Of a DNA stretch of 38,541 nt, positions 7,794-17,195 are shown one piece after another. This DNA is from Bacillus sp. JCM 19041 (GTDB taxonomy: Bacteria; Bacillota; Bacilli; Bacillales; Bacillaceae_D), in NCBI GenBank assembly GCA_001310375.1, contig BAXC01000040.1, forward strand, positions 1-38,541. The letters run 5' to 3'. Made by a program: the position numbers and the translations under genes. Each line of letters begins with the position of its first letter. Within the stretch, counting starts at the first letter, position 1. Under the pieces are notes generated by a model. The model was not told where the DNA came from, made no database searches, and saw only the letters and a program-made list of their open reading frames with translations.

Positions 7794-10157
7794 CTAATTA
7801 CGTAATGGCTTGCCTTTAGTAAGCATATGTTGCATCCGTTGCTGTGATTTCGGTTCCGCAATCAAGCTTAAAAATGCTTCTCTTTCTAGATCGAGCAAAT
7901 ACTGTTCATCAACAAGCGAACCTTCTCTAAGTCTTCCACCTGAAATAACAAATGCAAGTTTCTTTGCTATTTTCATGTCATGTTCAGATGTGTATCCGCC
8001 CACTTCATCATCTCTGCACCAAGCATAAGAGTCGCAAAACCCGCTTCTCCAGAAACTGGGATTTTTGTTTTTGCGGGAGCTTTATAACCTGCATCATATA
8101 GAGAAATGACTTTTTGTTTTGCTTCATAATTAACAAATAGGTCGTTCATCACAACAGCATCACGATCAGAAAGAAAGCCGTTATCGCGTGCTTCAGCAGC
8201 TGAAGTTGACACCGTCGCGGTCGCAATCTTTTCAAACGTTTCTCTTGCTGCTTGTTGCAGCTGTGCAGGAGTCTCTTTGCCAAACCGCTCTAGATTGCGC
8301 AAATATAACTCTTTATTTCCGCCTCCACCTGGGATTAAGCCTACTCCCACTTCCACAAGTCCCATATATGTTTCGTGGCTTGCTTGTATGCTTGCCGCTG
8401 GCAAACTAATTTCAGCTCCCCCACCAAGTGTCATTTGATAAGGAGCCGTGACAACGGGAACATTGGCATAACGAATACGAGATGTCGCTTTTTGGAATTG
8501 ACGCACAACAAGATCTAGTTCGAAGAAGTTATCGTCTTGTGCTTCCATTAACATCATCATTAAGTTAGCTCCAACACAGAAGTTTTTCCCTTCATTACCA
8601 ATGACAAGACCTTTATAGTTCACTTCTACTTCGTCGATCGACTTATTAATCATTTGGATAACATCTAGACCAATTGAATTGTTTGGTGAAGTGAATTTTA
8701 ATAACGCTACATCATCACCAATATCAATAAGTGATGCACCTGTATTTTTGCTAATTGTATTTTCTTTCTTCAACACATTTAAAGACAAATTCTTCTCATG
8801 TTGACGTACAGGCTTATACGTTTCTTTATGGAAAAAGGACCTTGCTTTATAAAACGATTCAGCCCCGTCTTCATACATATTCTCAATCCAGTTTGGAATG
8901 ACGCTTCCTTCTTGCTGCATTTTCTCAACCGTTTGCCTAAATCCTAATGCGTCCCAAAGCTCGAATGGCCCCATTTCCCAACCGAAGCCCCAACGCATCG
9001 CTTCATCTATAGCGAGCAGATCATTTGCGATCTCTTTGGTCTTCTCTGCCGTATAAACAAGAACAGCTTAATAATTGACCAAAGTAGTTCACCTGCAGCA
9101 TCTTCAGCAAACACAACCGTCTGCAATTTATCTTTTTTAGATTTTATTGGTTTTGAACGTTCAATAGAAGGTGCTTTTAGTTTTTTTCTTGGCTCATATT
9201 CCATTGTTTCAGGATTTATTTCATAAATGACTCCATCCTTTTTGACGTAAAAACCTTGCCCACTCTTCGCGCCAATCCATCCTTTTTCAGCCATCGTCTT
9301 CATAAATGTAGGTGGATCAAACATCGCCTTCTCTTCACCAGTTGCTTCGTCATACACATTCTTCGCAACGTGAAGAAATGTATCTAAACCAACAACGTCA
9401 AGTGTGCGAAATGTTGCGCTCTTAGGCCGACCAATTAATGGTCCTGTAACTGAATCACTTCGCCTACAGAATAGCCATTCCTAACCATCTCGTGAACCGT
9501 TACAAGCAATCCAAAAGTACCAATACGGTTGGCAATGAAATTAGGTGTATCTTTTGCTTCAACAACACCTTTTCCAAGCGATTGCTCTGCGAATCCGCGA
9601 ATAAATGTAATTACGTCCGCAGACGTGTCTTCGGTTGGAATTAGCTCAAGTAATTTTAAATAACGGGGAGGATTAAAAAAGTGAGTTCCTAGAAAATGTG
9701 ATTTAAAGTCCTCGCTGCGCCCTTCTGACATTGCTTTTATTGAAATACCCGATGTATTTGATGTAACAATTGAACCCTTGCTTCTTATCTCATCAATCCG
9801 GGCAAATAATTGTTTTTTCGCTTCCAAGTTCTCAATAATGACTTCAACAATCCAATCAGCTTCTTTGAGCCGCTCAAAATCATCCTCTAAGTTTCCAGTT
9901 TCAATTAATGCAGCAGTCCCTTTTGAAGCTAACGGAGCGGGTTTTTGTTTTTTTAATTTTGATATAGCTGCGTTTGCCAATTGATTCCTAACCTGCTTCT
10001 TTTTTAATGTTGCAACACTTGAATCGCCGCTTTCTGAGACTTTTGGCACCATATCCAAAAGCAATACAGGAATGCCTGCATTTGCCAGATGAGCGGCAAT
10101 ACTAGCACCCATAACACCTGCTCCAATAACAGCCGTTTTGCGTATGTGACGTGACAT
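7794..10157 (-). CDS. fadN: 3-hydroxyacyl-CoA dehydrogenase / enoyl-CoA hydratase, frameshifted three times as read
   Basis: Two-function beta-oxidation enzyme that hydrates enoyl-CoA and oxidises 3-hydroxyacyl-CoA. Order: NAD-binding domain with GAGVMGASIAAHLA near the N-terminus, 3HCDH C-terminal domain, then an enoyl-CoA hydratase domain (GKNFCVGANL, LIPGGGGNKELYLRNL). One-base losses near 9456, 9067 and 8004 break the frame; repair gives 788 aa, close to B. subtilis FadN. I start at the ATG at 10157 (MSRHIRKTAVIGAG), 12 bases after AGGAGG. The ATG touching AGGAGG, and one further upstream inside the FadR box, are unsuitable. First gene of the operon. Confidence 0.9.
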
Positions 10158-10188
10158 GATCTCTGTCATCCTCCTCTCAATACTAAAA

Positions 10189-10208
10189 ACGAATGAATAC
10201 TCATTCAT
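10189..10208. promoter_or_regulatory. FadR-type operator before fadN
   Basis: The palindrome GAATGA-ATAC-TCATTC (10191-10206) with partly symmetric flanks matches the TGAATGANTANTCATTCA-type operator of the Bacillus FadR (TetR family) repressor. It lies about 30 bases before the fadN start, at the expected place for repression released by long-chain acyl-CoA. The fadR gene itself is not in the window. Confidence 0.85.
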
Positions 10209-10265
10209 TTTTTAAGCAATAAAAAACGCTTCTTTACATAAGCTTTCTTTTACTATAACGAAATA

Positions 10266-10279
10266 TGATAGCGTTTGCA
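10266..10279. promoter_or_regulatory. Possible CcpA site (cre) upstream of fadN
   Basis: TGATAGCGTTTGCA differs from the cre consensus TGWAANCGNTNWCA at two positions and keeps the central CG and both outer TG/CA pairs. It lies about 60 bases upstream of the FadR box. Catabolite repression of fat breakdown would make sense, but the match is only moderate. Confidence 0.4.
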
Positions 10280-10379
10280 ATATTAATTTTCAGCAAATTC
10301 TACTTTTTTTTATGAATAAAGAAAGCATCTTTTAAGAACAATACAGTCGTAGGATGATCTAAATTTTAGGAGGGTTTAC

Positions 10380-10679
10380 ATGAACCAACAACCGCAAAAT
10401 CAACAATTTCAGCAACAAAATCAACAAAATCAACAAAATCAACAAACAACCATACAACAAGCACCGAATGTGTTCACTGGCAAAGACTTAAACTACATCA
10501 ATGACATGATGGCTTGGAATTTAACTGCGTCAAAAAAAGCACATTTCTTTGCCCAAAATTGTCAAGACACCGAAATCAAACAGGCAATTGATGCTGCTGG
10601 ACAGATGCACCAACGTCATTATGAACAATTTCTTCAATTATTAAATCAGCCACAAGATCAACCACCTACTTATCAATAA
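10380..10679 (+). CDS. CotF-like spore coat protein, Gln/Asn-rich N-terminus
   Basis: A 99-aa protein. Residues 1-30 are almost all Gln and Asn, partly encoded by a nine-base tandem repeat. Residues about 34-86 form a ferritin-like helical Coat F segment (FTGKDLNYINDMMAWNL, then a helix ending QMHQRHYEQFLQLL). The ATG at 10380 follows GGAGGG. It starts a two-gene unit with another CotF-like protein. In B. subtilis yusN (Coat F-like) occupies the same place next to the fad genes. A sporulation promoter would be expected, but I could not find a convincing sigma-E or sigma-K site. Confidence 0.8.
   Translation: MNQQPQNQQFQQQNQQNQQNQQTTIQQAPNVFTGKDLNYINDMMAWNLTASKKAHFFAQNCQDTEIKQAIDAAGQMHQRHYEQFLQLLNQPQDQPPTYQ
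10413..10448 (+). repeat. Nine-base tandem repeat inside the first CotF-like gene
   Basis: Three perfect copies of CAACAAAAT (10413-10421, 10422-10430, 10431-10439) and a degenerate fourth encode NQQ-type units. Copy number could vary between strains without changing the frame. Confidence 0.85.
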
Positions 10680-10691
10680 GGAGTGTTAATA

Positions 10692-11021
10692 GTGAATCAA
10701 AAAATCCAAAACCCCAAAATTCAAATTCCTACCACAACCGATATGACGGATCAGGATTATATTACTGATATGTTATCAACGGAGAAATATATCACTGTTT
10801 CATACTCCATTGCTGAACATGAAGCCAGTCACGAGTCCTATTACCAAGTTATACATCAAGCGAATAATGAATCATCGCAAATGCAACGTGATTTATATGA
10901 AATGATGTTTAAAAAAGGACTTTACAGTCTAACTGCTACTGATCCAAATCAACTCCAACAAAGCTACCAACAGCATAAAGGATACGAAAATCAACTACCT
11001 TACGGCAACTTAAACCAATAG
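10692..11021 (+). CDS. CotF-like spore coat protein
   Basis: A second Coat F family protein, about 109 aa. I start it at the GTG at 10692, eight bases after AAGGAG (10678-10683), rather than at the GTG at 10683, which falls within that site. The body is helical with the Coat F pattern (DYITDMLSTEKYIT near the N-terminus, QMQRDLYEMMFKKG in the middle) and a Gln/Tyr-rich tail. The gap to the first coat gene is 12 bases, so they are co-transcribed. Its stop codon lies within the arm of a palindromic terminator shared with the convergent HAD gene. Confidence 0.8.
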   Translation: MNQKIQNPKIQIPTTTDMTDQDYITDMLSTEKYITVSYSIAEHEASHESYYQVIHQANNESSQMQRDLYEMMFKKGLYSLTATDPNQLQQSYQQHKGYENQLPYGNLNQ

Positions 11022-11048
11022 GAAAGCATCTCGCTTTCCTATTGGTTT
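11012..11048. terminator. Bidirectional terminator shared by convergent coat and HAD genes
   Basis: A perfect 16-base inverted repeat (11012-11027 and 11033-11048) with a five-base loop. Each arm ends in AAA/TTT, giving a short U-run in both directions. The TAG stop codon of the plus-strand CotF-like gene (11019-11021) and that of the minus-strand HAD gene (11039-11041) both lie inside the stem. Confidence 0.88.
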
Positions 11049-11713
11049 ATCATCATCTCACAACATTCATATAAACTAGTTATTGTTTTTACCCCTTCAG
11101 GAGCAGGCAGATTTTTTCGATTAAGCCAAAGTGCCTTCATTCCAGCGTTTTGGCTACCATATACGTCTACAGTAATTCGATCACCTACATAGTAAGTTAT
11201 AGCTGGTTCCACTTTTGCTTTTTCACATGCATGTAAGAATAGTTCTTTAGCCGGCTTCGAACATCCGGTTTCATCAGAAGTAACGAGAGTATCAATGAAA
11301 GAAAAGAGACCAATCGCTTTCAGCTTTCTTATTTGTTGCTCCCTCTCTCCATTGGAGATAATTCCGATTTTAGTTTTTTGGATTAGTTGTTTAATGCTTG
11401 GACGTGCGTCATTAAAAGATGTCCAGCTTTTCTCATAACCAATTATGTATACTTTGAATCGTTTGAGTGCTTCCCTTTCAGAAAACCCTTTATTAAATAT
11501 CGCTTCAATCCTTCTTATTTTTTGGTCAGTAAAACTAATTTTCTTTTCAACAAACTGTTGAAAATAGAAACGGGAAGCCTGCTTCCACTTCTCCAAAAAA
11601 ACGTCATCATCTAAATCCCTTAGTTCAATGTATTGATTTTAAAAAAGCAGCGCACCCTTCTCTTCAGCTTGTTCATGATCAAGCAAGGTATCATCGATAT
11701 CAAAGAAAAACAT
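11039..11713 (-). CDS. HAD-family hydrolase, interrupted near the N-terminus as read
   Basis: A haloacid dehalogenase-superfamily phosphatase of 224 aa if repaired; the substrate is unknown. Motif I is FFDIDDTLL at the N-terminus, motif II Ser/Thr is in KIGIISNGERE, the motif III Lys is in SKPAKELF, and motif IV is YYVGDRITVD. The ATG at 11713 follows AAGGAGGG. Codon 25 (11639-11641) is an in-frame TAA. Either one base changed, or two opposite indels occurred: a lost G near GCGCTGC plus an extra A in the A-run would give GAAAFLNQYIEL, which suits this family. The unbroken part runs from about 11638 to the end. Confidence 0.82.
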
Positions 11714-11742
11714 TAATGTCCCTCCTTAACTAAACAACTCTT

Positions 11743-11933
11743 TTAATATTCTTCAGCAAATTGTGAGCTATCATTATGAGCGATTCCACCTGGTTTTCCT
11801 TCAATTCCTAATTCATTTATGAGCTGAGATGGTTGACTGGATACTCCAATCGGCTCGGCTTGTAGTGCATATATTGCTCTTGTACATAACTCCTCATTTC
11901 TCCAATTGTGTATTGATCAAAAATTATTCCCAC
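11743..11933 (-). CDS. Small unknown protein, probably frameshifted once
   Basis: I do not recognise this gene. Reading from a GTG at 11933 gives GIIFDQYTIGEMRSYVQEQY, and then a second frame carries a coherent C-terminus (ALQAEPIGVSSQ, ELGIEGKPGG, SSQFAEEY, stop at 11743-11745). Adding one T near 11870 joins them into about 63 aa. The GTG directly follows the stop codon (TAG) of the upstream MFS gene, so it may be translated by coupling, as its own ribosome binding site is weak. It is hydrophilic and acidic with no membrane segment. It could instead be a chance reading frame. Confidence 0.4.
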
Positions 11934-13145
11934 CTACAATACTGCTTTTTTCTTTTCAATGATATTGTATAGTATCCAACTCCCACCTACGACTGCCATA
12001 AGAATCGCTGCCATCATATACACTGTGGATAGCCCATACCAATCAATAACCAAAAACGAGGCAAGCGGACCAAGAGCTGCTCCTAGGTCTAGTACGACTG
12101 TATAAACAGTCATGACAGCTACTGGGTTTTTAACAGCCGCATGGGCTGCAAGTGCATCAGTCGCTGTAACCATAAACGTTGAAAAAAACTGAAAAACGAG
12201 AATAAATATGATAAGTACATGTATGGATGGGGAGGTCTGAAATAATAGGAAGAAAAAACTCATCCCAAACAAAGGCACTAGTATTAAATAATCAGGTTGC
12301 TTTGACTGATCAAGAACTTTTCCAAGAAAAGGGGCTAAAAAAGGATCCCATCCCCATCGAACGGCTTGCATTATTCCGGCAATCGTTGCACCACCGATCA
12401 CCATACCAGCAATCTGTAAATGATCTATTAATGCTTTCTCAACGAGCATGCTTAAAGTAGAAGCAAATAAACCAAAAACAGCAAACCCAACTATTGTACC
12501 TGTGACAAATACAAGCAATGTCTTTTGCGTAAACCACTTCGTATTGCTTCGTTGTTTTTTTCTAAGTTTTTGTTCTGAATTAACTGGTACTAGAAAGTAA
12601 ACGGTCGGTAACATCGCTACATTAATTAATGCAAAAACGATTGTAACCCCTACTATGCTCCAAATGTCTACAAAAAGCCCCCCAACCAACATCCCAATGA
12701 GTCCGCCGATCCCCCATAGACCGTTGTAAAGCCCCATCAGTCGACCTTTATTTTCTTTAGTTGAGACTTCCACTACAGTAAGCATGCCTCCAAGTCTAAG
12801 CAACGACCAAGCCACTCCCCATAACATCCTCATTCCAACAAGAACAAGAAAGTGTTGTGCGAGTCCATAGGACAATGTCGTGCACACCGCTAAAACCACA
12901 GCGATTATAACTCCTTTACGCAACTCGAACTTGGAATAAAACCATCCTACAAGTGGATTGATTGGTAGGCGAACAAACCGGTTAATGGATAAGAGCACTC
13001 CCACTTGCCATAAACTCGTTAAACCAAAGTCTTGATAATAAAGAGGAAGAACAATAAATAACATGGAGTCACCGAGCACGGCGGCCGCAGTGACTAATGA
13101 AATTCCTATTACTTTCTTTTTCGCGCTATTCATTTGTGTAACCAT
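11934..13145 (-). CDS. MFS family transporter
   Basis: A twelve-helix major facilitator permease, 403 aa, intact. It starts near helix 1 with GISLVTAAAVLGDSMLF, a basic central loop lies near residues 195-205, and it ends with a short basic tail EKKKAVL. The ATG at 13145 follows AAGGAAAAG. It is transcribed away from a gene for an SgrR-like regulator across a 153-base gap, a layout common for regulator/efflux pairs. The substrate cannot be told; a drug or sugar exporter are both possible. The next small gene begins right at its stop codon. Confidence 0.88.
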   Translation of the reverse strand: MVTQMNSAKKKVIGISLVTAAAVLGDSMLFIVLPLYYQDFGLTSLWQVGVLLSINRFVRLPINPLVGWFYSKFELRKGVIIAVVLAVCTTLSYGLAQHFLVLVGMRMLWGVAWSLLRLGGMLTVVEVSTKENKGRLMGLYNGLWGIGGLIGMLVGGLFVDIWSIVGVTIVFALINVAMLPTVYFLVPVNSEQKLRKKQRSNTKWFTQKTLLVFVTGTIVGFAVFGLFASTLSMLVEKALIDHLQIAGMVIGGATIAGIMQAVRWGWDPFLAPFLGKVLDQSKQPDYLILVPLFGMSFFFLLFQTSPSIHVLIIFILVFQFFSTFMVTATDALAAHAAVKNPVAVMTVYTVVLDLGAALGPLASFLVIDWYGLSTVYMMAAILMAVVGGSWILYNIIEKKKAVL

Positions 13146-13298
13146 TTTCTACACTTTTCCTTGTCAAAGACCACTTATGTTCTTGACTCATCTTCATCTT
13201 AATTCATCCCCCTTTCACAAATTGTCTACTTTATAAAGGATGAAAAAAAGTGTAAACTTTAAATGACTTAATTTCCCCTTTTAGGAGGTTGTTTTGAG

Positions 13299-15035
13299 AT
13301 GAAATTACTTGATCATTATAAAGGGCTTTCAAAGTCGATTCATCACACAAACCAAACTGTAGATCTTACAATTGCTAAAATGGCTACGTTGCTCTCATGC
13401 TCTGAGCGAAACGCAAAATTGCTCATTCGACGCATGCAAAAGCTGGATTGGATCACTTGGCAACCAGGTAAAGGACGGGGACATTCTTCAAAGATTAAGT
13501 TATTAAAATCAGTTGATGAGCTCGTACAAGAAGAGGCAAAAAAGCTCGCCGAATCTGGCCTTATTGATGCTGCTATTCATTTAATTCAACATCAACCCAA
13601 CACAAACCATCAAGCATTTGTTTCATGGCTTTCTAACTATTTACATAAAACTGACTTAATCTTCGAAAAAGACCACTTGCGATTTCCCTCGTATCGACCA
13701 ATTCCCATACTTGATCCAGCCTATGTAAACCGCCGCACAGAAAACCATATTATGCTTCACTTGTTTAATCGTCTTATTACCTATAACGAAGAAACAAAGA
13801 CATTTCAAGGAGACCTGGCACACAATTGGATAGTGAACGGAACTGAAGAGATATGGACGTTCTATTTAAGAAAAGGCATTTATTTTCATAACGGTATGAC
13901 TTGCACAAGCCATGAAATCAAAAACCATTTTTTGCACTTACCTTCGTCATCTCCTGTTTATTGGGGGATTAAGAATTTAGCAACAATTCATTGTCCAAAT
14001 CTTTATACATGTGAATTCCAGTTTCATAAACCAAGTCCATACTTTTTACATGTTGCTTCATCCATTCCTATTCTCCATGAGAAAGGCACTCGATCACACC
14101 CAATTGGAACGGGACCTTTCCGTATCACCAAAAATAGTGAAAAGCAATTAAGATTATCAGCATTTGACCATTATTTCGGAAAAAGACCTTTGCTTGATGA
14201 TGTAACAATGTATTTTTTTCCGAATTTGTATGATAACCAACCGGCTTACGAATTATCCGGCGACAACCGCTTAAATTTCTATCCGTATCCGTACCACTTG
14301 GAGTCGACTATTAACTTACAACAGTTCGAGAGAATTGACCGGGGTTGTAAAATGATTAGTATGAATGCACGTACGAATACCCCGTTATCCGACAAAAGCT
14401 TCCGCAAAGCCCTTTACCATCTGCTTGATCCTTTAGATTTAATTGAAGCTACAGGAGGAAATCGCTTTATTCCAGCAACAAGACTGATGCAATCTACTGA
14501 GGAATCAACGATTAAGCAAAGAAATCGGAAAGAAGGAAAACGCTTACTTAAACATTGTAGCTATGATGGACAAACCCTCTTCCTACTCAGCTATGCTGGT
14601 GCTGGTAACGAAGAAGATGCCACTTGGATGAAAAGACGCTTAAAAGAAGAAGGCGTATCAATTGAAGTCATTATCCTCCCGTATAAGGAACTAACACATC
14701 AAAAAAAGAAAACAGCTGACTTGTTGCTAGGTGAACAACTCGTCTATAAAGATCCATGCTACACGTATTTATCAGCTATACTTGATCGTCACGGTATGCT
14801 CTACTACCATCATCAGAAAATAGCAGAACAGGTTGAATCCCTTATCGAGAACTCAGACTTAGATATCGACCTACTTTCATCGCTCAAACAAGCTGAACAT
14901 AACCTCTGCTCTAACTATTATGCCTTACCGCTTTACCGATTAAAGCAGTATGCCATTTACCCTTCATATGTTGAGAATGTCACCTTAAATACATTTGGTT
15001 GGGTTAATTACACGAAGTTATGGTATAAACGATAA
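13299..15035 (+). CDS. SgrR-family transcriptional regulator with extracellular solute-binding-like domain
   Basis: A 578-aa protein with no signal peptide. Residues 1-110 form a winged helix like the SgrR_N domain (LDHYKGL, then ATLLSCSERNAKLLIRRM as the likely recognition region). From about 125 on it resembles oligopeptide-binding proteins (SBP_bac_5), as in GDLAHNWIVNGTEEIWTFYL and PIGTGPFRI, but it stays in the cytoplasm and probably senses a small ligand. The ATG at 13299 follows AGGAGG. It is divergent from an MFS transporter that it may control. In E. coli SgrR senses sugar-phosphate stress; that role cannot be carried over here. A terminator follows. Confidence 0.85.
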   Translation: MKLLDHYKGLSKSIHHTNQTVDLTIAKMATLLSCSERNAKLLIRRMQKLDWITWQPGKGRGHSSKIKLLKSVDELVQEEAKKLAESGLIDAAIHLIQHQPNTNHQAFVSWLSNYLHKTDLIFEKDHLRFPSYRPIPILDPAYVNRRTENHIMLHLFNRLITYNEETKTFQGDLAHNWIVNGTEEIWTFYLRKGIYFHNGMTCTSHEIKNHFLHLPSSSPVYWGIKNLATIHCPNLYTCEFQFHKPSPYFLHVASSIPILHEKGTRSHPIGTGPFRITKNSEKQLRLSAFDHYFGKRPLLDDVTMYFFPNLYDNQPAYELSGDNRLNFYPYPYHLESTINLQQFERIDRGCKMISMNARTNTPLSDKSFRKALYHLLDPLDLIEATGGNRFIPATRLMQSTEESTIKQRNRKEGKRLLKHCSYDGQTLFLLSYAGAGNEEDATWMKRRLKEEGVSIEVIILPYKELTHQKKKTADLLLGEQLVYKDPCYTYLSAILDRHGMLYYHHQKIAEQVESLIENSDLDIDLLSSLKQAEHNLCSNYYALPLYRLKQYAIYPSYVENVTLNTFGWVNYTKLWYKR

Positions 15036-15046
15036 CCCCTAAAATA

Positions 15047-15074
15047 AGAAGGCTAAGCATAAGCTTAGTCTTCT
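15047..15074. terminator. Bidirectional terminator between the SgrR-like and glycosyltransferase genes
   Basis: Twelve-base arms (15047-15058 and 15063-15074) with one wobble pair and an ATAA loop lie between the convergent genes. The stop codon of the minus-strand gene (15065-15067) is inside the stem. The U-runs are weak on both sides. Confidence 0.6.
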
Positions 15075-15735
15075 CTGTTAATACGATTTTCCTTCCAAAT
15101 CAGAAAACGAACAATATCGTTTGCGTATGCTGGTTGATCAAAGTCAACACCACATTCATGCAATACCCACGGATGTGGTTGATGGGCAATCCCAACTTCA
15201 AAACCTGCCTCGTGAAAAAGCAAACTTTGTGTTGTGTCATAAAGATGCCAGCCGTCAAACTCCTCTATCCACGGTAAATCATATTGGGTTGCCATAAGCA
15301 CACCATCAATGACTGCCACCTGCTGATACGCATAATCTGCTTCAATAAATGATAAATACCCATAAGTACCACGGTTTTCAAGGATTTTACCCGCTTTTGC
15401 TGGGCTATCCCACCAAACCCCGTTTACCGGCAACTCCTTTGCACCGATTACACCAAGCATTCCTAATTGCGGATGATGTTCAAACAAAAAAAGCAAATCA
15501 TATAAAACATGCGGTTAATGAGCATTGTATCTTGATGAATGTATACTTTATATTTAGCATCGCTTTCGTTCATCGCTTTGTTATATCCACTTGTCATACT
15601 CTTAGCGCCACGAATTCCGATCTTATCTACTGAGAAGCCTCTCGGAAGGTGGAGCATATCAATATGGCTCACAGCCCGGCTATATAAGGCTTCATCATTT
15701 ACACAAGTAATAAAGCAAATTCTCTGCTCATCCAT
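15065..15735 (-). CDS. Glycosyltransferase-like protein, frameshifted as read
   Basis: Resembles the GT-A-like glycosyltransferase family related to StrF (Glyco_tranf_2_5). It starts with ICFITCVNDEALYSRAV, contains AKYKVYIHQD before the metal-binding site, and has GTYGYL and a late WHLYDTTQSLLFHEAGF. One T is missing from the run at about 15505; repair gives 223 aa with NRMFLYDLLFLFEHHPQ. I start it at the ATG at 15735, eight bases after GAGGAG; the upstream start at 15780 lacks a site. It is a lone gene between two terminators. Donor and acceptor are unknown, and it may not be an active transferase. Confidence 0.75.
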
Positions 15736-15823
15736 TGCACCAACTCCTCTTTCTGAACATCGCTTCGTTACTCTATTCAAAGAAATAGCAGATTGTGCTT
15801 ATTCAATTAGCAAACGAATAAAT

Positions 15824-15877
15824 AAAAAAGCTTCCTACAGCATAGTAGTCACATCTATGACCTATGCTGTAGGAAGC
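15824..15877 (-). terminator. Terminator after the aminotransferase gene
   Basis: A perfect 16-base stem (15830-15845 and 15862-15877) with a 16-base loop is followed on the minus strand by a U-run (A-run 15824-15829). It sits 15 bases after the aminotransferase stop codon. Confidence 0.9.
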
Positions 15878-15891
15878 CTTATTTTTGCTGG

Positions 15892-17181
15892 TCAACCTTT
15901 TTCGATCAAACGTTCAAAAGCCTTTGATAGCTTTGTAATACCCTCGTCTATTTCCTCTTTCGTAATCGTTAATGGAGGAATCATTCTTAGTACTTCCCCT
16001 TCATTGCCACAGAAATAAAAGAGAACACCTTCTTCAAGTGCTAAATCGAGTAATTCGGCAGCTGTTTCGCCATCCTTCTTTCCTGAAGTAGGCTCAATAA
16101 TTTCAATACCAAACATCATGCCAAGATTGCGAATTGCACCGATTTGTGGCCATTGCTTTTGCAACGTAAGCAACTTTTCTTTTGCATAGTTACCAACCTC
16201 TTTTACATTCATGAGTAACTCTTCTTCTTTTATAATTTGCAGCGTTGCCCGTGCAGCAGCACATGCAATCGGGTTTCCACCAAAAGTTGTCGCATGACTG
16301 CCAAGTGGCCATTTTTGCATAAGCTTATGGTTCGCAACTGTCGCACTTAATGGCAATCCAGATGCGATGCCTTTGGCCACCGCCATAATATCGGGCACAA
16401 CGTCAAACGCTTGTGCAGCAAACCATTCCCCTGTACGCCCAAAACCAGTCTGTACTTCGTCAAAGATGAGCAAAATGCCATTTTCATCACATATTTCACG
16501 AATTCGTTTTAACCAAGCTGCCGGAGGAACAATATATCCACCTTCACCTAGTACCGGTTCAATAATCATACAAGCAATTTCTTCCGGCGATACTTGGTGG
16601 GCAAATAATGTCTGAAACGATTGCTCTAATTTCGTAATAGCTACCTCTTCTGAATCTCCAGGAGTGTAATAAGGAATTTGGTAAGTTGACGTTTGAGCCG
16701 GTTGATGTTTTCGATATTTCCCTTTTGATGTACTGACTCCTAGTGAACCTAGTGTTCGACCGTGGAAGCAGCCGATAAAGGAAATCACATAAGGACGTTC
16801 CGTTACATGACGGGCCAATTTAAGCGCACCCTCAACCGCTTCCGTTCCGCTGTTTCCAAAAAAGAAACAATCCAAATCCCCTGGCATAACTTCTGCTAGT
16901 TCGTTAGCAAGCTTTAAAATGGATTCGTATTGGATGACGCCAATCGGACCATGCGTAAAACGGTCCGCTTCTTCTTTAATCGCTTTAACGATCTTCGGGT
17001 GGCGATGACCTACATTCGTTACTGCAATACCAGATGTAAAATCCAAATATTTCTTTCCATCAACGCCATAATAATAACAACCTTCTTCTTTTTCAACCGG
17101 TAAATTCGGATGATCCTTCGCCATGCTTGGAGCGAGGCGATAAGGAATTGTTTCCGCTAGTTCTTTCCATTCTTGTTTCAT
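15892..17181 (-). CDS. Class III PLP aminotransferase (4-aminobutyrate/ornithine type)
   Basis: A 429-aa fold-type I aminotransferase, intact. GNSGTEA (109-115) holds the PLP phosphate, GCFHGRT (137-143) stacks on the ring, the ring Asp241 is in [12 protein letters not shown], and the PLP lysine is Lys270 in [14 protein letters not shown]. It is closest in feel to GabT-like enzymes that use 2-oxoglutarate, but the amino donor (GABA, ornithine or another omega-amino acid) cannot be assigned. The ATG at 17181 follows AAGGAGCAG and lies 14 bases after the YjiH-type gene, so the two form an operon ending in the terminator at 15824-15877. Confidence 0.9.
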   Translation of the reverse strand: MKQEWKELAETIPYRLAPSMAKDHPNLPVEKEEGCYYYGVDGKKYLDFTSGIAVTNVGHRHPKIVKAIKEEADRFTHGPIGVIQYESILKLANELAEVMPGDLDCFFFGNSGTEAVEGALKLARHVTERPYVISFIGCFHGRTLGSLGVSTSKGKYRKHQPAQTSTYQIPYYTPGDSEEVAITKLEQSFQTLFAHQVSPEEIACMIIEPVLGEGGYIVPPAAWLKRIREICDENGILLIFDEVQTGFGRTGEWFAAQAFDVVPDIMAVAKGIASGLPLSATVANHKLMQKWPLGSHATTFGGNPIACAAARATLQIIKEEELLMNVKEVGNYAKEKLLTLQKQWPQIGAIRNLGMMFGIEIIEPTSGKKDGETAAELLDLALEEGVLFYFCGNEGEVLRMIPPLTITKEEIDEGITKLSKAFERLIEKG

Positions 17182-17195
17182 TCATGCTGCTCCTT

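Noticed and set aside
4806-10157. True inactivation of the fad operon (fadE and fadN broken three times each)
   Set aside because: The same kind of break occurs in essential genes across the whole window, and each one repairs to full family length.
10300-10380. A sigma-E or sigma-K promoter for the CotF-like genes (AATACAGT near 10340)
   Set aside because: The -10-like box is partial and no -35 element lies at the right distance.
13146-13298. A promoter pair in the gap between the MFS and SgrR-like genes (TTTACA and TATAAA)
   Set aside because: The spacer is only 15 bases and no matching operator could be seen; I give no firm call.
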